From positions 1-44,095 of the IMG/VR virus record IMGVR_UViG_3300033148_005649: a stretch of 44,095 nt of DNA. The stretch is one strand, 5' to 3'. The notes under the pieces are model-generated. The model had not been told where the DNA came from. It worked only from the letters and a program-made list of their open reading frames with translations, and ran no database searches. A program made the translations under genes and the position numbers. This DNA comes from a virus. Below, in pieces: positions 30,576 to 37,300 of this stretch. Numbering within the stretch: position 1 is the first letter of the stretch; each line of letters begins with the position of its first letter.

Positions 30576-30686
30576 TTATTTTTTAATAACTCTTAATAAC
30601 CTTTCTATGTAATCCTGTGCTTCTGAAATTTTAATAGCTTCTTTCCAATCTTTACCTAACCATAAACTACCTTTATTTATTTTCAT
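30576..30686 (-). CDS. 36-residue protein containing a portal-derived segment
   Basis: MKINKGSLWLGKDWKEAIK followed by ISEAQDYIERLL and VIKK. The segment at 30595-30629 is identical over 35 bases, and in the same reading frame, to part of the portal gene (36834-36868, opposite strand). So this ORF shares a 12-residue peptide with the portal. It may be a captured fragment; whether it is functional is unknown. Confidence 0.5.
   Translation of the reverse strand: MKINKGSLWLGKDWKEAIKISEAQDYIERLLRVIKK
30595..30629 (-). repeat. 35-bp exact inverted copy of a portal gene segment
   Basis: The reverse complement of 30595-30629 equals bases 36834-36868 without mismatch; the flanks differ at once on both sides. 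It codes for the same residues in both genes. Confidence 0.9.
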
Positions 30687-30893
30687 TTATATCAACTCCT
30701 TACCTATAAAAAAATCCTTTTCATCACCATTTAAGGTTTTTCCATCTTTCCAAGTCAAACCAATACAATAATCATTATCCTTGCAAATAATCAAATACTG
30801 ACCAATTTTGTCTTTTATCACTTCATATAACTCGTTTGACCAATAAACCTTTTTATTCTCTTTTATTGCTTGTTTGATTTCTTTTAAGTTCAT
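30687..30893 (-). CDS. 68-residue phage protein, unknown
   Basis: MNLKEIKQAIKENKKVYWSNELYEVIKDKIGQYLIICKDNDYCIGLTWKDG: a helix then a small beta barrel with a W at the turn. This short strand-rich design recurs in phage early genes (often annotated hypothetical). Function unknown. Confidence 0.6.
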   Translation of the reverse strand: MNLKEIKQAIKENKKVYWSNELYEVIKDKIGQYLIICKDNDYCIGLTWKDGKTLNGDEKDFFIGKELI

Positions 30894-30898
30894 TTATA

Positions 30899-31096
30899 TC
30901 AACTCCCTTGAACATACCCATATTCCCTTATTTTGTCTTTAATTGTTGTGTTGGGTTTTGGTAGTGCTGTATTTTTCATTAATCTTATAATGATGTCGTT
31001 GTAGGTTTCCTTTTTGTAAAGTTTATACCTTTTAAGGTTTGTTCTTGTTTCTTTTGAAACTATGATTAAGGTTTCTGTTTCTTTGTTGATTCCCAT
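30899..31096 (-). CDS. possible ribbon-helix-helix-like regulator
   Basis: 65 residues. A strand TLIIVSKETRTNLKRYKLYKKETYNDIIIRLMK (residues 9-42) has the strand-helix-turn-helix spacing of RHH or antitoxin-type DNA-binding proteins. The tail is Pro/Thr-rich then basic. Second gene of the early unit, a usual place for a regulator. Tentative. Confidence 0.5.
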   Translation of the reverse strand: MGINKETETLIIVSKETRTNLKRYKLYKKETYNDIIIRLMKNTALPKPNTTIKDKIREYGYVQGS

Positions 31097-31100
31097 ATTA

Positions 31101-31403
31101 TTAAGTTCCTAAAAATGTAATATCATAAGTGCCTTCTGTTATGATGTCGTTTATGCCTTCCAACATTCTTGTTTTCTGTTTTGGTGAGGGATATCTCAAA
31201 AACTTTAAATTAAGTAGTTCTTGGATTAAGTAATATCTTTTTAGGTCTGTTATTATGTGGCTTAATATTTCTTTCTTTTTGATGTTTGGGTATATTTCTT
31301 TAAAATATGTAAATTTTGTTGATTCTGCTTGTAAGGTTATTTTTTTAGGTATTATTTTTGTATTATCTTCTTTTTTATTTTCGTTTTGGCTTATATCTTC
31401 CAT
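31101..31403 (-). CDS. first gene of the minus-strand early unit, unknown
   Basis: 100 residues. A charged start is followed by KKITLQAESTKFTYFKEIYPNIKKKEILSHIITDLKRYYLIQELL, mostly helical. ATG 31403 has CAGGAG upstream and lies about 36 bases behind the start predicted from the promoter at 31463-31481. A DNA-binding role is possible. Confidence 0.6.
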   Translation of the reverse strand: MEDISQNENKKEDNTKIIPKKITLQAESTKFTYFKEIYPNIKKKEILSHIITDLKRYYLIQELLNLKFLRYPSPKQKTRMLEGINDIITEGTYDITFLGT

Positions 31404-31462
31404 TTTTTAATTTTACTCCTGTTTTTAGTGTATAAATATTGTTTTATTTATCTTTTTTGAAG

Positions 31463-31481
31463 TTTATAAATGTTTGCTATT
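31463..31481 (-). promoter_or_regulatory. archaeal viral promoter of the minus-strand early train
   Basis: The minus strand reads AATAGCAAACATTTATAAA, matching the seven-copy motif over its last 16 bases. TATA box 31470-31463; start expected near 31439, before the ATG at 31403. It heads the longest transcription unit of the genome. Confidence 0.65.
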
Positions 31482-31525
31482 CTTTGTTTTTATTATTTAA
31501 AGGTTAAAATGGTGTTAAATTGATA

Positions 31526-31551
31526 TTTGTTTTAAACAAGTTTAAAACAAA
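31526..31551. promoter_or_regulatory. 26-bp perfect palindrome, operator or origin element
   Basis: TTTGTTTTAAAC-AA-GTTTAAAACAAA: two 12-base arms with a 2-base centre, in non-coding DNA behind the early promoter. Suited to a dimeric protein. Confidence 0.6.
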
Positions 31552-31643
31552 GTGAGGATTTTTGATATTCTGAGTCTAATGTGAAAAGGTAATATATTTA
31601 TTTTACTATACGATATGAAAACAGGTGTTTTCTTGCCTATTGA

Positions 31644-31709
31644 CTAATCTGGTACTAATCTGGAACTAATCTAGTACTAATCTAGTACTAATCTAGTATT
31701 AATCTAATA
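31644..31709. repeat. six 11-bp tandem iterons (CTAATCTAGTA)
   Basis: Units at 31644, 31655, 31666, 31677, 31688 and 31699: CTAATCTGGTA, CTAATCTGGAA, three of CTAATCTAGTA, and TTAATCTAATA. The 11-bp period is about one helical turn, placing all sites on one face. AT-rich DNA and a GAAAACA-GG-TGTTTTC hairpin (31617-31632) lie beside it. It is a candidate replication origin or regulator array. Confidence 0.75.
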
Positions 31710-31781
31710 CCTTTAAGTATATTCTTTAACACCTTCTTTTCTTATGGAAGTCTTCATATTTCTTGGGTTTTATCTCTTGGT

Positions 31782-31985
31782 CTAATTGAAATTCATAGAG
31801 TTTCTATTTGGTAGATTATTTATTAAAAGTGCTGTTGCTCTTGCTTCTTTTAAACTCTCTTTCCAAGTATTTTTATATATTTTAGCTGTTATGTTTAGGT
31901 TATTATAACCCCAAATATTAGTTTTTTTAATCTTTTCAACTTTTTTTAAATACTCTTTTAAAGCTTTTTTATCATTCCAACCCAT
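31782..31985 (-). CDS. 67-residue basic helical protein, unknown
   Basis: Lysine-rich helices (KKALKEYLKKVEKIKKTN, TWKESLKEARATALLINNL). It is flanked on both sides by non-coding repeats, and its promoter overlaps the 13-bp inverted repeat at 32008-32043, so it is probably under its own control. A GGAG precedes ATG 31985. Confidence 0.55.
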   Translation of the reverse strand: MGWNDKKALKEYLKKVEKIKKTNIWGYNNLNITAKIYKNTWKESLKEARATALLINNLPNRNSMNFN

Positions 31986-32007
31986 TTTCTCAACTCCTTA
32001 CGCTTGA

Positions 32008-32043
32008 TTTTATACACACTTATACACATTAGTGTGTATAAAA
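32008..32043 (-). promoter_or_regulatory. 13-bp inverted repeat overlapping a TATA box (operator)
   Basis: TTTTATACACACT (32008-32020) and AGTGTGTATAAAA (32031-32043) are perfect arms around TATACACATT. Each arm contains TATAAAA; the near one would start transcription close to ATG 31985. A dimeric repressor bound here would block the 67-residue gene. Confidence 0.6.
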
Positions 32044-32072
32044 TATTAATTATAACCAAAAAAGAAAAGTGG

Positions 32073-32231
32073 TTATATACCACCTTCGTTTTTTAAGCTC
32101 TCTTTTGTTGTATTTGAGGAGAATAAAGTAATTTCTCTTTCTCTCACCATCTGCTCAAATTCGTCCCACTCTAAATAGTGGGCTTTATTTGGTTTTTCTT
32201 TCCTCACAACAACCTTAATACTTTTTTTCAT
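32073..32231 (-). CDS. 52-residue protein, unknown
   Basis: MKKSIKVVVRKEKPNKAHYL then a helix EWDEFEQMVREREITLFSS. The start (strand then helix) may be a small DNA-binding fold. CGAGGTGAG precedes ATG 32231. Possible upstream promoter TTTATATA at 32394-32387. Confidence 0.55.
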   Translation of the reverse strand: MKKSIKVVVRKEKPNKAHYLEWDEFEQMVREREITLFSSNTTKESLKNEGGI

Positions 32232-32290
32232 ATCTCTCACCTCGCTATATGATTATAACTTTTTGATTATGCTCACAGCTATGACCTTCC

Positions 32291-32327
32291 CATAACAGAA
32301 TATATATATTCTATTATATATGTTATG
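32291..32327. promoter_or_regulatory. nested palindrome
   Basis: AGAATATATATATTCT (32297-32312) is a perfect 16-bp palindrome. CATAACA (32291-32297) and TGTTATG (32321-32327) form an outer inverted pair. Upstream of the 52-residue gene, so a likely operator. Confidence 0.5.
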
Positions 32328-32522
32328 ATAGTCTTGCTGTTGTTAGTGTCATCACATCATAACCTATTATAGAGATAGTATAAGGGTATATAAAGGTATG
32401 TGTGTTATAGAATATAGATATATAACACCATAATACTTATATACTTACATTACTTACTTATATTGAAGTTTTCTACTCTATGGGATATCTTCACAATCTC
32501 TTTCACAATATTGAAGAATAAT

Positions 32523-32582
32523 CTTTTGTTTCACTTTTTGTTTCACAACTCATTTCACTTTTTGTTTCACTTTTTGTTTCAC
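32523..32582. repeat. five 12-bp direct repeats (TTTTTGTTTCAC)
   Basis: Units begin near 32523, 32535, 32547 (degenerate, AACTCATTTCAC), 32559 and 32571. On the minus strand the unit is GTGAAACAAAAA. A second, independent iteron-like array 0.9 kb from the 11-bp one. Confidence 0.7.
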
Positions 32583-32790
32583 AATCTGAGAATTGTATAG
32601 TATATATGTTGTGTTGTATGTGTTGTGATATATATGTTGTGGGGGTGGGGTTATATTTTTAAAGGTGAATTATATAGAACACTAACCCAAATTTCTCCAC
32701 CAAAATTTTCAAAAAAACGATAGAGAGGTTAGTTAGGTTTATTTCCTTTAAATATTAAAATAAAGATAACTATGTTTACTATTAGAGAAG

Positions 32791-33093
32791 TTAATCAGGT
32801 TTTTGTTCAGTTTGTTTAATAATGTTATGTAGCCCACCAGAAGTAATCATATACCCATTATCACATTGATTATATTTTATTGCCCTATATATTTGTTTTT
32901 TAGCTTTACAAACATTGCCAGCGCTCCAATTGCTTTTGATTTCATAATATATTCTCCCTTTAGGTCCACGAACCAAAACATCCATTTCACCATGTGGGTA
33001 TATAACTTTCTTTTGAGCATCTAATCCTGCATGCACACATATATTATATACTAAATTTACTAGTCTATCATGTCTGTTTATTTGTTTACTCAT
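32791..33093 (-). CDS. PD-(D/E)XK nuclease-like protein coupled to terminase
   Basis: 100 residues. GLDAQKKVIYPHGEMDVLVRGPKGRIYYEIKSNWS gives the D-x13-E-x-K core (GEMDVLV, YYEIKS), and a helix with KAKKQIYRAIKYNQC then YMITSGGL follows, as in Hjc/VRR-type nucleases. The ATG overlaps the terminase TGA, so the two are made together; it may trim or resolve DNA at packaging. This is the second or third such nuclease in the genome. Confidence 0.7.
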   Translation of the reverse strand: MSKQINRHDRLVNLVYNICVHAGLDAQKKVIYPHGEMDVLVRGPKGRIYYEIKSNWSAGNVCKAKKQIYRAIKYNQCDNGYMITSGGLHNIIKQTEQKPD

Positions 33094-34721
33094 TTAAACT
33101 CCTCAATCCTTCTACTATCACAATATGGACACCTATCCAAACCATCCCCTTCAAATATGCATGCACATGAATTACATTCCATTTTCTTAACATATGAATA
33201 CTTAGATTGTTTCTTTTTAGCCTCTCCAACAACCAAAGCACCTGCAGGTGGTCCACTCAATCCAACAGCAGCAAAGTTTGCTAACATAAAGGCATCAAGA
33301 AGGTGATCCCTAATTTTGCCTGTAACTGGTGCATAGAACTTGGTCCTGGTAGTTTGCATGTTGTATTCTTGTTGATAAGCCCCTAATTCCTGCATTAGTT
33401 GTTTGTGGTAAGGCATTTTGATTCTACGCTTTTCGAATAGGATTTTGGAAGTAGTCACCAGATCAGCTTTCCTCGTTCCCCCAGAAAAACTATACCCTTC
33501 GACAGGCAAGCCCATATCCGACATGACTGATATCTGGCCACCCCCAATTCCTTTATCTGCAAGAATCATTCTAACATTATAGCGTTTACATAAATTTGAT
33601 ATATCTTTGATAATTACCATATAATCTGTTCTAAGCGGATATTCTTTTAAATCCAAGACCTGAACATTAGCCTGGTCAGGTACTCTTGGGAATGTAGCTT
33701 TAACCACAGCATAGGCACTATTTGCCTGGGTCTCACCCCAATCAACACCTATGTATATTTGTTCTTTAGTAATACCACCAAAGTTTAGGTTTTTATCTAC
33801 TGCTTCCTGGATTTCTTGTTCAGAGAACACACAATTCTCGTTTGCGAGGAATTCTCCTAAATACTCTCTACGGTAAGCCGCATCTAACATTTCATCTTTT
33901 CTTTCCTGTAAATCTTTAGGTTTCATTAAAGGACTTATATTTGATGGGAAATGATATCTTTTCCAGTTAGCTCCCCCTTTCCAGATTTCATAAAAAAATC
34001 CAGCAGGGATTTTTGGTGGAGTTGATACAAGCATGATCTTCCCATCTGTAGCCATGGTTGTAGGTCTCAGGACCTCATTGTAAATATAGTCTCCTTCATC
34101 AATGCTATCCCCAATAAATGCAGCTTCATCAAGATAGAGATGATTTACACTTTCTCCTCTTGCACTATCTCCAGCAACAACAGAAATTATTTTACTGATA
34201 GTTTGTTTCTTTCTCATTCTGTTGGCTACAGGAACTTCTACAGTTCTTTTGATCCATAACTCAAATTTGTTGTCAACTCCAGTTTTGGCTAATTCTTCTC
34301 CAAAAGGGGTGTTCATTCTAAATTCTCTTATTCTATCTATTATTCTCTTTGCCATGGGTTGTGTCTTGGAAACCACACATACAGTAGTATTTTGATTGAA
34401 GAGAGCTGTATGAAATGCTTTAATACTTAGAACATCTGTGATGCCTATCTGTCTTCCCTTAACTACTATTATGTTTTTGGATTGGTCATTTAGGATCATA
34501 TCCTGGTAATCAAAGGGTTTGTACCTATTATTTTTTTTATCTCTTAGATGGACATAAGCAAAGAGTGTTGGGTCCGCACAATAACCTAAAACTGTTTTTC
34601 GGATGGCATCTGCTTCCCGACCTCCGACCTTAGCAGCTTTAGCCATAATGTTATCTATGTGCTTAATTTTTTTTAAATATTGTTTTTTATAATCTTGGGG
34701 GACTTCTGCAGTAATTTCCAT
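33090..34721 (-). CDS. terL: terminase large subunit with C-terminal zinc ribbon
   Basis: 543 residues. ATPase: Walker A variant VVKGRQIGIT (86-95; no lysine in the usual place, as in the RQIG group), Walker B LYLDEA (195-200). RNase-H-like nuclease: YIGVDWG (D327), MILADKG (D389) and DHLLDAF (D472, D476). Unusually, the last 30 residues carry CNSC ... CPYC (516-534), a zinc ribbon. It cuts and pumps DNA into the head. It is read divergently from the other head genes from a shared two-way promoter, with a leader of about four bases. Confidence 0.92.
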   Translation of the reverse strand: MEITAEVPQDYKKQYLKKIKHIDNIMAKAAKVGGREADAIRKTVLGYCADPTLFAYVHLRDKKNNRYKPFDYQDMILNDQSKNIIVVKGRQIGITDVLSIKAFHTALFNQNTTVCVVSKTQPMAKRIIDRIREFRMNTPFGEELAKTGVDNKFELWIKRTVEVPVANRMRKKQTISKIISVVAGDSARGESVNHLYLDEAAFIGDSIDEGDYIYNEVLRPTTMATDGKIMLVSTPPKIPAGFFYEIWKGGANWKRYHFPSNISPLMKPKDLQERKDEMLDAAYRREYLGEFLANENCVFSEQEIQEAVDKNLNFGGITKEQIYIGVDWGETQANSAYAVVKATFPRVPDQANVQVLDLKEYPLRTDYMVIIKDISNLCKRYNVRMILADKGIGGGQISVMSDMGLPVEGYSFSGGTRKADLVTTSKILFEKRRIKMPYHKQLMQELGAYQQEYNMQTTRTKFYAPVTGKIRDHLLDAFMLANFAAVGLSGPPAGALVVGEAKKKQSKYSYVKKMECNSCACIFEGDGLDRCPYCDSRRIEEFK

Positions 34722-34747
34722 GGTTCTACAAGCTATATATTTAGTAG

Positions 34748-34783
34748 TTTATAAAGGTTTGCTTTAAAGCAAACATTTATAAA
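34748..34783. promoter_or_regulatory. two-way promoter between terminase and the head genes
   Basis: Two copies of the motif face apart and share GCTTTAAAGC: TATA boxes at 34748-34755 (minus) and 34776-34783 (plus). The 36 bases form a palindrome with a single mismatched pair. The plus TATA is 30 bases from ATG 34806, the minus one 34 bases from ATG 34721, so both transcripts should be leaderless or nearly so. Confidence 0.8.
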
Positions 34784-34805
34784 GAAGGAGTGGTAACTAA
34801 TAGAT

Positions 34806-35378
34806 ATGGAAAAAAAGAAAGACCCTAAATTAAATCCATATTATATCTTGAACAAGAATGTTGATCTTAAAGAAATTAGGGATAAGGTGTATGAAAAACA
34901 TAATAATAAGTTGAGTAGGTTTAAAGAAAAACAAAATTTACATAGTTCTGGAGGCCCACTCATGGGTTCTTCTTCACAAATGATAATTCAAAACTATGGT
35001 TGTGAGAAATGTACTCTTAAAAACTATTGTGAGTATTACCCCCATAAGAATAAGATATGTGCTGTAAGGGCCAAGATGTATGCTGAGTATCTTAAAGCTA
35101 TGAAAGGTGATTTGATACCTATTATGAAGGATGTATTTATGGGTATGAACATGGAAAGATCTTTTGAAGAGGCCAGATGGAAGAGTAAGGGTGAGCCACC
35201 AACAAAAGAGTGGTTAAAACTAAATGACCAGATAACCAAGCTTGGTGAAGCAATCCATAAATGTGAACAAGGGATTAAGGTTAAACATGAAGTTAGTTAC
35301 TTTGATGAACTATGTAATGAAGTCTATACAAAGATGAAACAACCAGGTCCAATAGAAGTTGTGATCACAGAAACTTAA
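34806..35378 (+). CDS. Cys-rich head protein, possible terminase small subunit
   Basis: 190 residues. A zinc-binding-like cluster CEKCTLKNYCEYYPHKNKICAVR (residues 66-88) sits between a charged N-terminal part and helices (EEARWKSKGEPPTKEWLKLNDQITKLGEAIHK). Its place beside, and divergent from, the large terminase and before the portal suggests a small terminase; archaeal proviral small terminases can carry such a Cys cluster. The call is inference; no helix-turn-helix is obvious. Confidence 0.45.
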   Translation: MEKKKDPKLNPYYILNKNVDLKEIRDKVYEKHNNKLSRFKEKQNLHSSGGPLMGSSSQMIIQNYGCEKCTLKNYCEYYPHKNKICAVRAKMYAEYLKAMKGDLIPIMKDVFMGMNMERSFEEARWKSKGEPPTKEWLKLNDQITKLGEAIHKCEQGIKVKHEVSYFDELCNEVYTKMKQPGPIEVVITET

Positions 35379-35394
35379 AGCGAACATTTATATA
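35376..35394 (+). promoter_or_regulatory. archaeal viral promoter of the head operon
   Basis: TAAAGCGAACATTTATATA, with TATA box 35387-35394 exactly 30 bases before ATG 35417; a leaderless start is predicted. The TAA is the stop codon of the upstream gene. Confidence 0.75.
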
Positions 35395-35416
35395 CTACTT
35401 TTGTATTTAATATTGT

Positions 35417-35764
35417 ATGGTGAATTTAAAATTCTGGAAAACCAACAAATTCTTTGATAAAAAGGAAAAAGAATTAAAAAAGATTAAAAAAGTAAAGAAA
35501 AACATAAATAATCTTATTTTAAAAAAATTAGGGATTCAATATGTTTTTAAGTTTTTTATAGATTTCTGGAATATTCTAAAGAAACCAATTAAGATTGTAT
35601 TAAATGTGGTATTTGATGGGCTTGTGTTATATATAGCTTTAGAGTGGTTGAAGTCTCCAGTTTGGTATCTGAAGGTATTGAGCTTGGGCACTATGGCTTT
35701 TTTGATTGTCTATGTTTATGTTAATTATATTATCAATTGGAAATTGTTAAGGAGGAATAATTAA
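35417..35764 (+). CDS. two-helix membrane protein before the portal gene
   Basis: 115 residues. A very basic N-terminal half (KKEKELKKIKKVKKNINN) precedes two membrane helices (IVLNVVFDGLVLYIALEWL, VLSLGTMAFLIVYVYVNYII). It is the first gene of the head operon with no ribosome-binding site, consistent with a leaderless mRNA. A membrane protein here may guide head assembly at the membrane or alter the cell envelope. No family recognised. Confidence 0.65.
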   Translation: MVNLKFWKTNKFFDKKEKELKKIKKVKKNINNLILKKLGIQYVFKFFIDFWNILKKPIKIVLNVVFDGLVLYIALEWLKSPVWYLKVLSLGTMAFLIVYVYVNYIINWKLLRRNN

Positions 35765-35765
35765 A

Positions 35766-37238
35766 ATGTTATTAGATTATAAAGAAAAATATTTAAGTGA
35801 TGTGGGGATTGAAACTAAATCCAAACCACCTGCACTTAATGAAAATTATATGGGGAGTACAGCATCTGGCCTAACTACCAGACCTTATGATTATAAGAAG
35901 ATTATGCAATATGTCAAGAAAAGTCCAGAAGCTCTTGGTGTAATAAAAACTATTGTTACAGATATTATTTCAGATGGATGGGTATTTAATGGTAAGAAAA
36001 AATATGTTACTAAAGCAGAAGAATTTGCAGAAGTTAATGGGATGAAAGATGAATTAAAGGCTGCACTTATTGATTGGTTGATTGAAGGGAATCTTGCTCT
36101 TTGGTTGGGTATATCAGATATTAAAGCAAAAGAGGCTCTTGGTAGGATCCAAGAGATAGAATATAAAGCTGAAGAGTATATTGGTGATGAAGCTTGGACT
36201 TGGAATAAAAAATTTAAGCATGTTGCTTGGACCACTATGAATATAGTTTTAAATAAAGAAGGTACAGAAATAGACCATTATGAGCAAAATGTTACCCATG
36301 GCTCATCTAATGTTGTTGATTCTACTGGCAGCGAAATTCCAGGCAAAAGTCAGACTACAGGATTAAATAAAAGGATATGGCAACCAGATGAAATTATTCA
36401 TGGGAAATATCTTCAGATAGATGGTAAGGCTTATGGGTATAGTCCAATGATCTCTCTAATGCCAGAAATCTCCACATTACAGCAAATTAAGGATTATGCA
36501 GGAAATTTCTTTGGGAATAGTGGTGTTCCTGATTGGATGTTCATATTACCCACAGAGACCATCAATTCCCAAAATGTTGCAAAATTTCGACAAACCATCA
36601 GACAATGGCAGGATAGTTCAGCTAAACATCGAAATCTAGTTCTTGCAGGTGAAGTCAAACCAGAGAGATTAAATCAGTTTGATAAAGATATGGAGTTTAA
36701 GGTTTTGGCTATTTATTATGTTGCAACAATAGGCTTCGCATTTAACTTACCCATGGGTAAGATGCAATCCATATTAGGTATGGAGCAAAAGGGTAAGGAA
36801 TCAGAATTGTCTGGAGAAGCATATTATAGAAGTATTTCAGAAGCACAGGATTACATAGAAAGGTTATTGAATGTTCAATTGTTTAAGAAATACTTTAAAG
36901 TTGAATTTCATTTCAATAAATCTTATTTGCAGGATGAAATCAGAGAAGCACAAAATAAGATGTTTATTACAGATTATCTTACAAAACTTATGGGGGTTGG
37001 AAAGTTTTACAAAAAGAAACCAAGTGATCAATATATTAATAAAATTTTACAGATGAAAGATGAGGATTGGTCAGAGATGACCAAAGAAGAAATGGAACTA
37101 ATGAACCCTAATACAGAGAGACAAGGACAACAAAGTAATGCTCAACTAACTGGAAATAACCCAAGGGAATCTCAAACAAAAAAAGATGAAAAACTTGGCG
37201 AGATGGAAAGAAAAAAGATCAAACCACAGGGTTCATAG
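35766..37238 (+). CDS. portal protein
   Basis: 490 residues. DYKKIMQYVKKSPEALGVIKTIVTDIISDGWVFNG, a long helix region, LNKRIWQPDEIIHGKYLQIDGKAYGYSPMISLMPEISTLQQIKDYAGNFFGNSGVPDWMFILP and the stem/clip order are those of HK97-type portals (DUF935/phage-portal-like). It forms the ring through which DNA enters. The end is Gln/Asn-rich and charged. The 35-base segment 36834-36868 recurs inverted at 30595-30629. GGAGGAA precedes the ATG. Confidence 0.85.
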   Translation: MLLDYKEKYLSDVGIETKSKPPALNENYMGSTASGLTTRPYDYKKIMQYVKKSPEALGVIKTIVTDIISDGWVFNGKKKYVTKAEEFAEVNGMKDELKAALIDWLIEGNLALWLGISDIKAKEALGRIQEIEYKAEEYIGDEAWTWNKKFKHVAWTTMNIVLNKEGTEIDHYEQNVTHGSSNVVDSTGSEIPGKSQTTGLNKRIWQPDEIIHGKYLQIDGKAYGYSPMISLMPEISTLQQIKDYAGNFFGNSGVPDWMFILPTETINSQNVAKFRQTIRQWQDSSAKHRNLVLAGEVKPERLNQFDKDMEFKVLAIYYVATIGFAFNLPMGKMQSILGMEQKGKESELSGEAYYRSISEAQDYIERLLNVQLFKKYFKVEFHFNKSYLQDEIREAQNKMFITDYLTKLMGVGKFYKKKPSDQYINKILQMKDEDWSEMTKEEMELMNPNTERQGQQSNAQLTGNNPRESQTKKDEKLGEMERKKIKPQGS

Positions 37239-37239
37239 T

Positions 37240-37258
37240 TAAAGCAAACATTTATAAA
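37240..37258 (+). promoter_or_regulatory. archaeal viral promoter of the capsid gene
   Basis: TAAAGCAAACATTTATAAA with TATA box 37251-37258. The start is expected near 37281, giving a leader of about 20 bases that includes GCGAGGT. A dedicated promoter fits the high demand for capsid protein. Confidence 0.75.
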
Positions 37259-37300
37259 CAAGGTAATTCATAGTCCTTTTCTAGTTGCGAGGTAATTAAA

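Larger units (their letters stand above)
32232..32790. other. non-coding AT-rich regulatory/origin region
   Basis: No frame of useful length on either strand. It holds palindromes, a possible minus-strand TATA box (32387-32394), a 12-bp repeat array (32523-32582), TGTTGTG-type direct repeats (about 32607-32641) and a T-rich stretch on the minus strand (about 32711-32717) that may end the terminase transcript. Together with 31404-31781 it is the main gene-free part of the genome. Confidence 0.65.

Noticed and set aside
31644-31709. Possible CRISPR array
   Set aside because: The 11-bp units are contiguous without spacers, so they are iterons and not CRISPR repeats.
32523-32582. Possible CRISPR or microsatellite
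   Set aside because: Contiguous 12-bp units, no spacers, no Cas genes; treated as a protein-binding repeat array.
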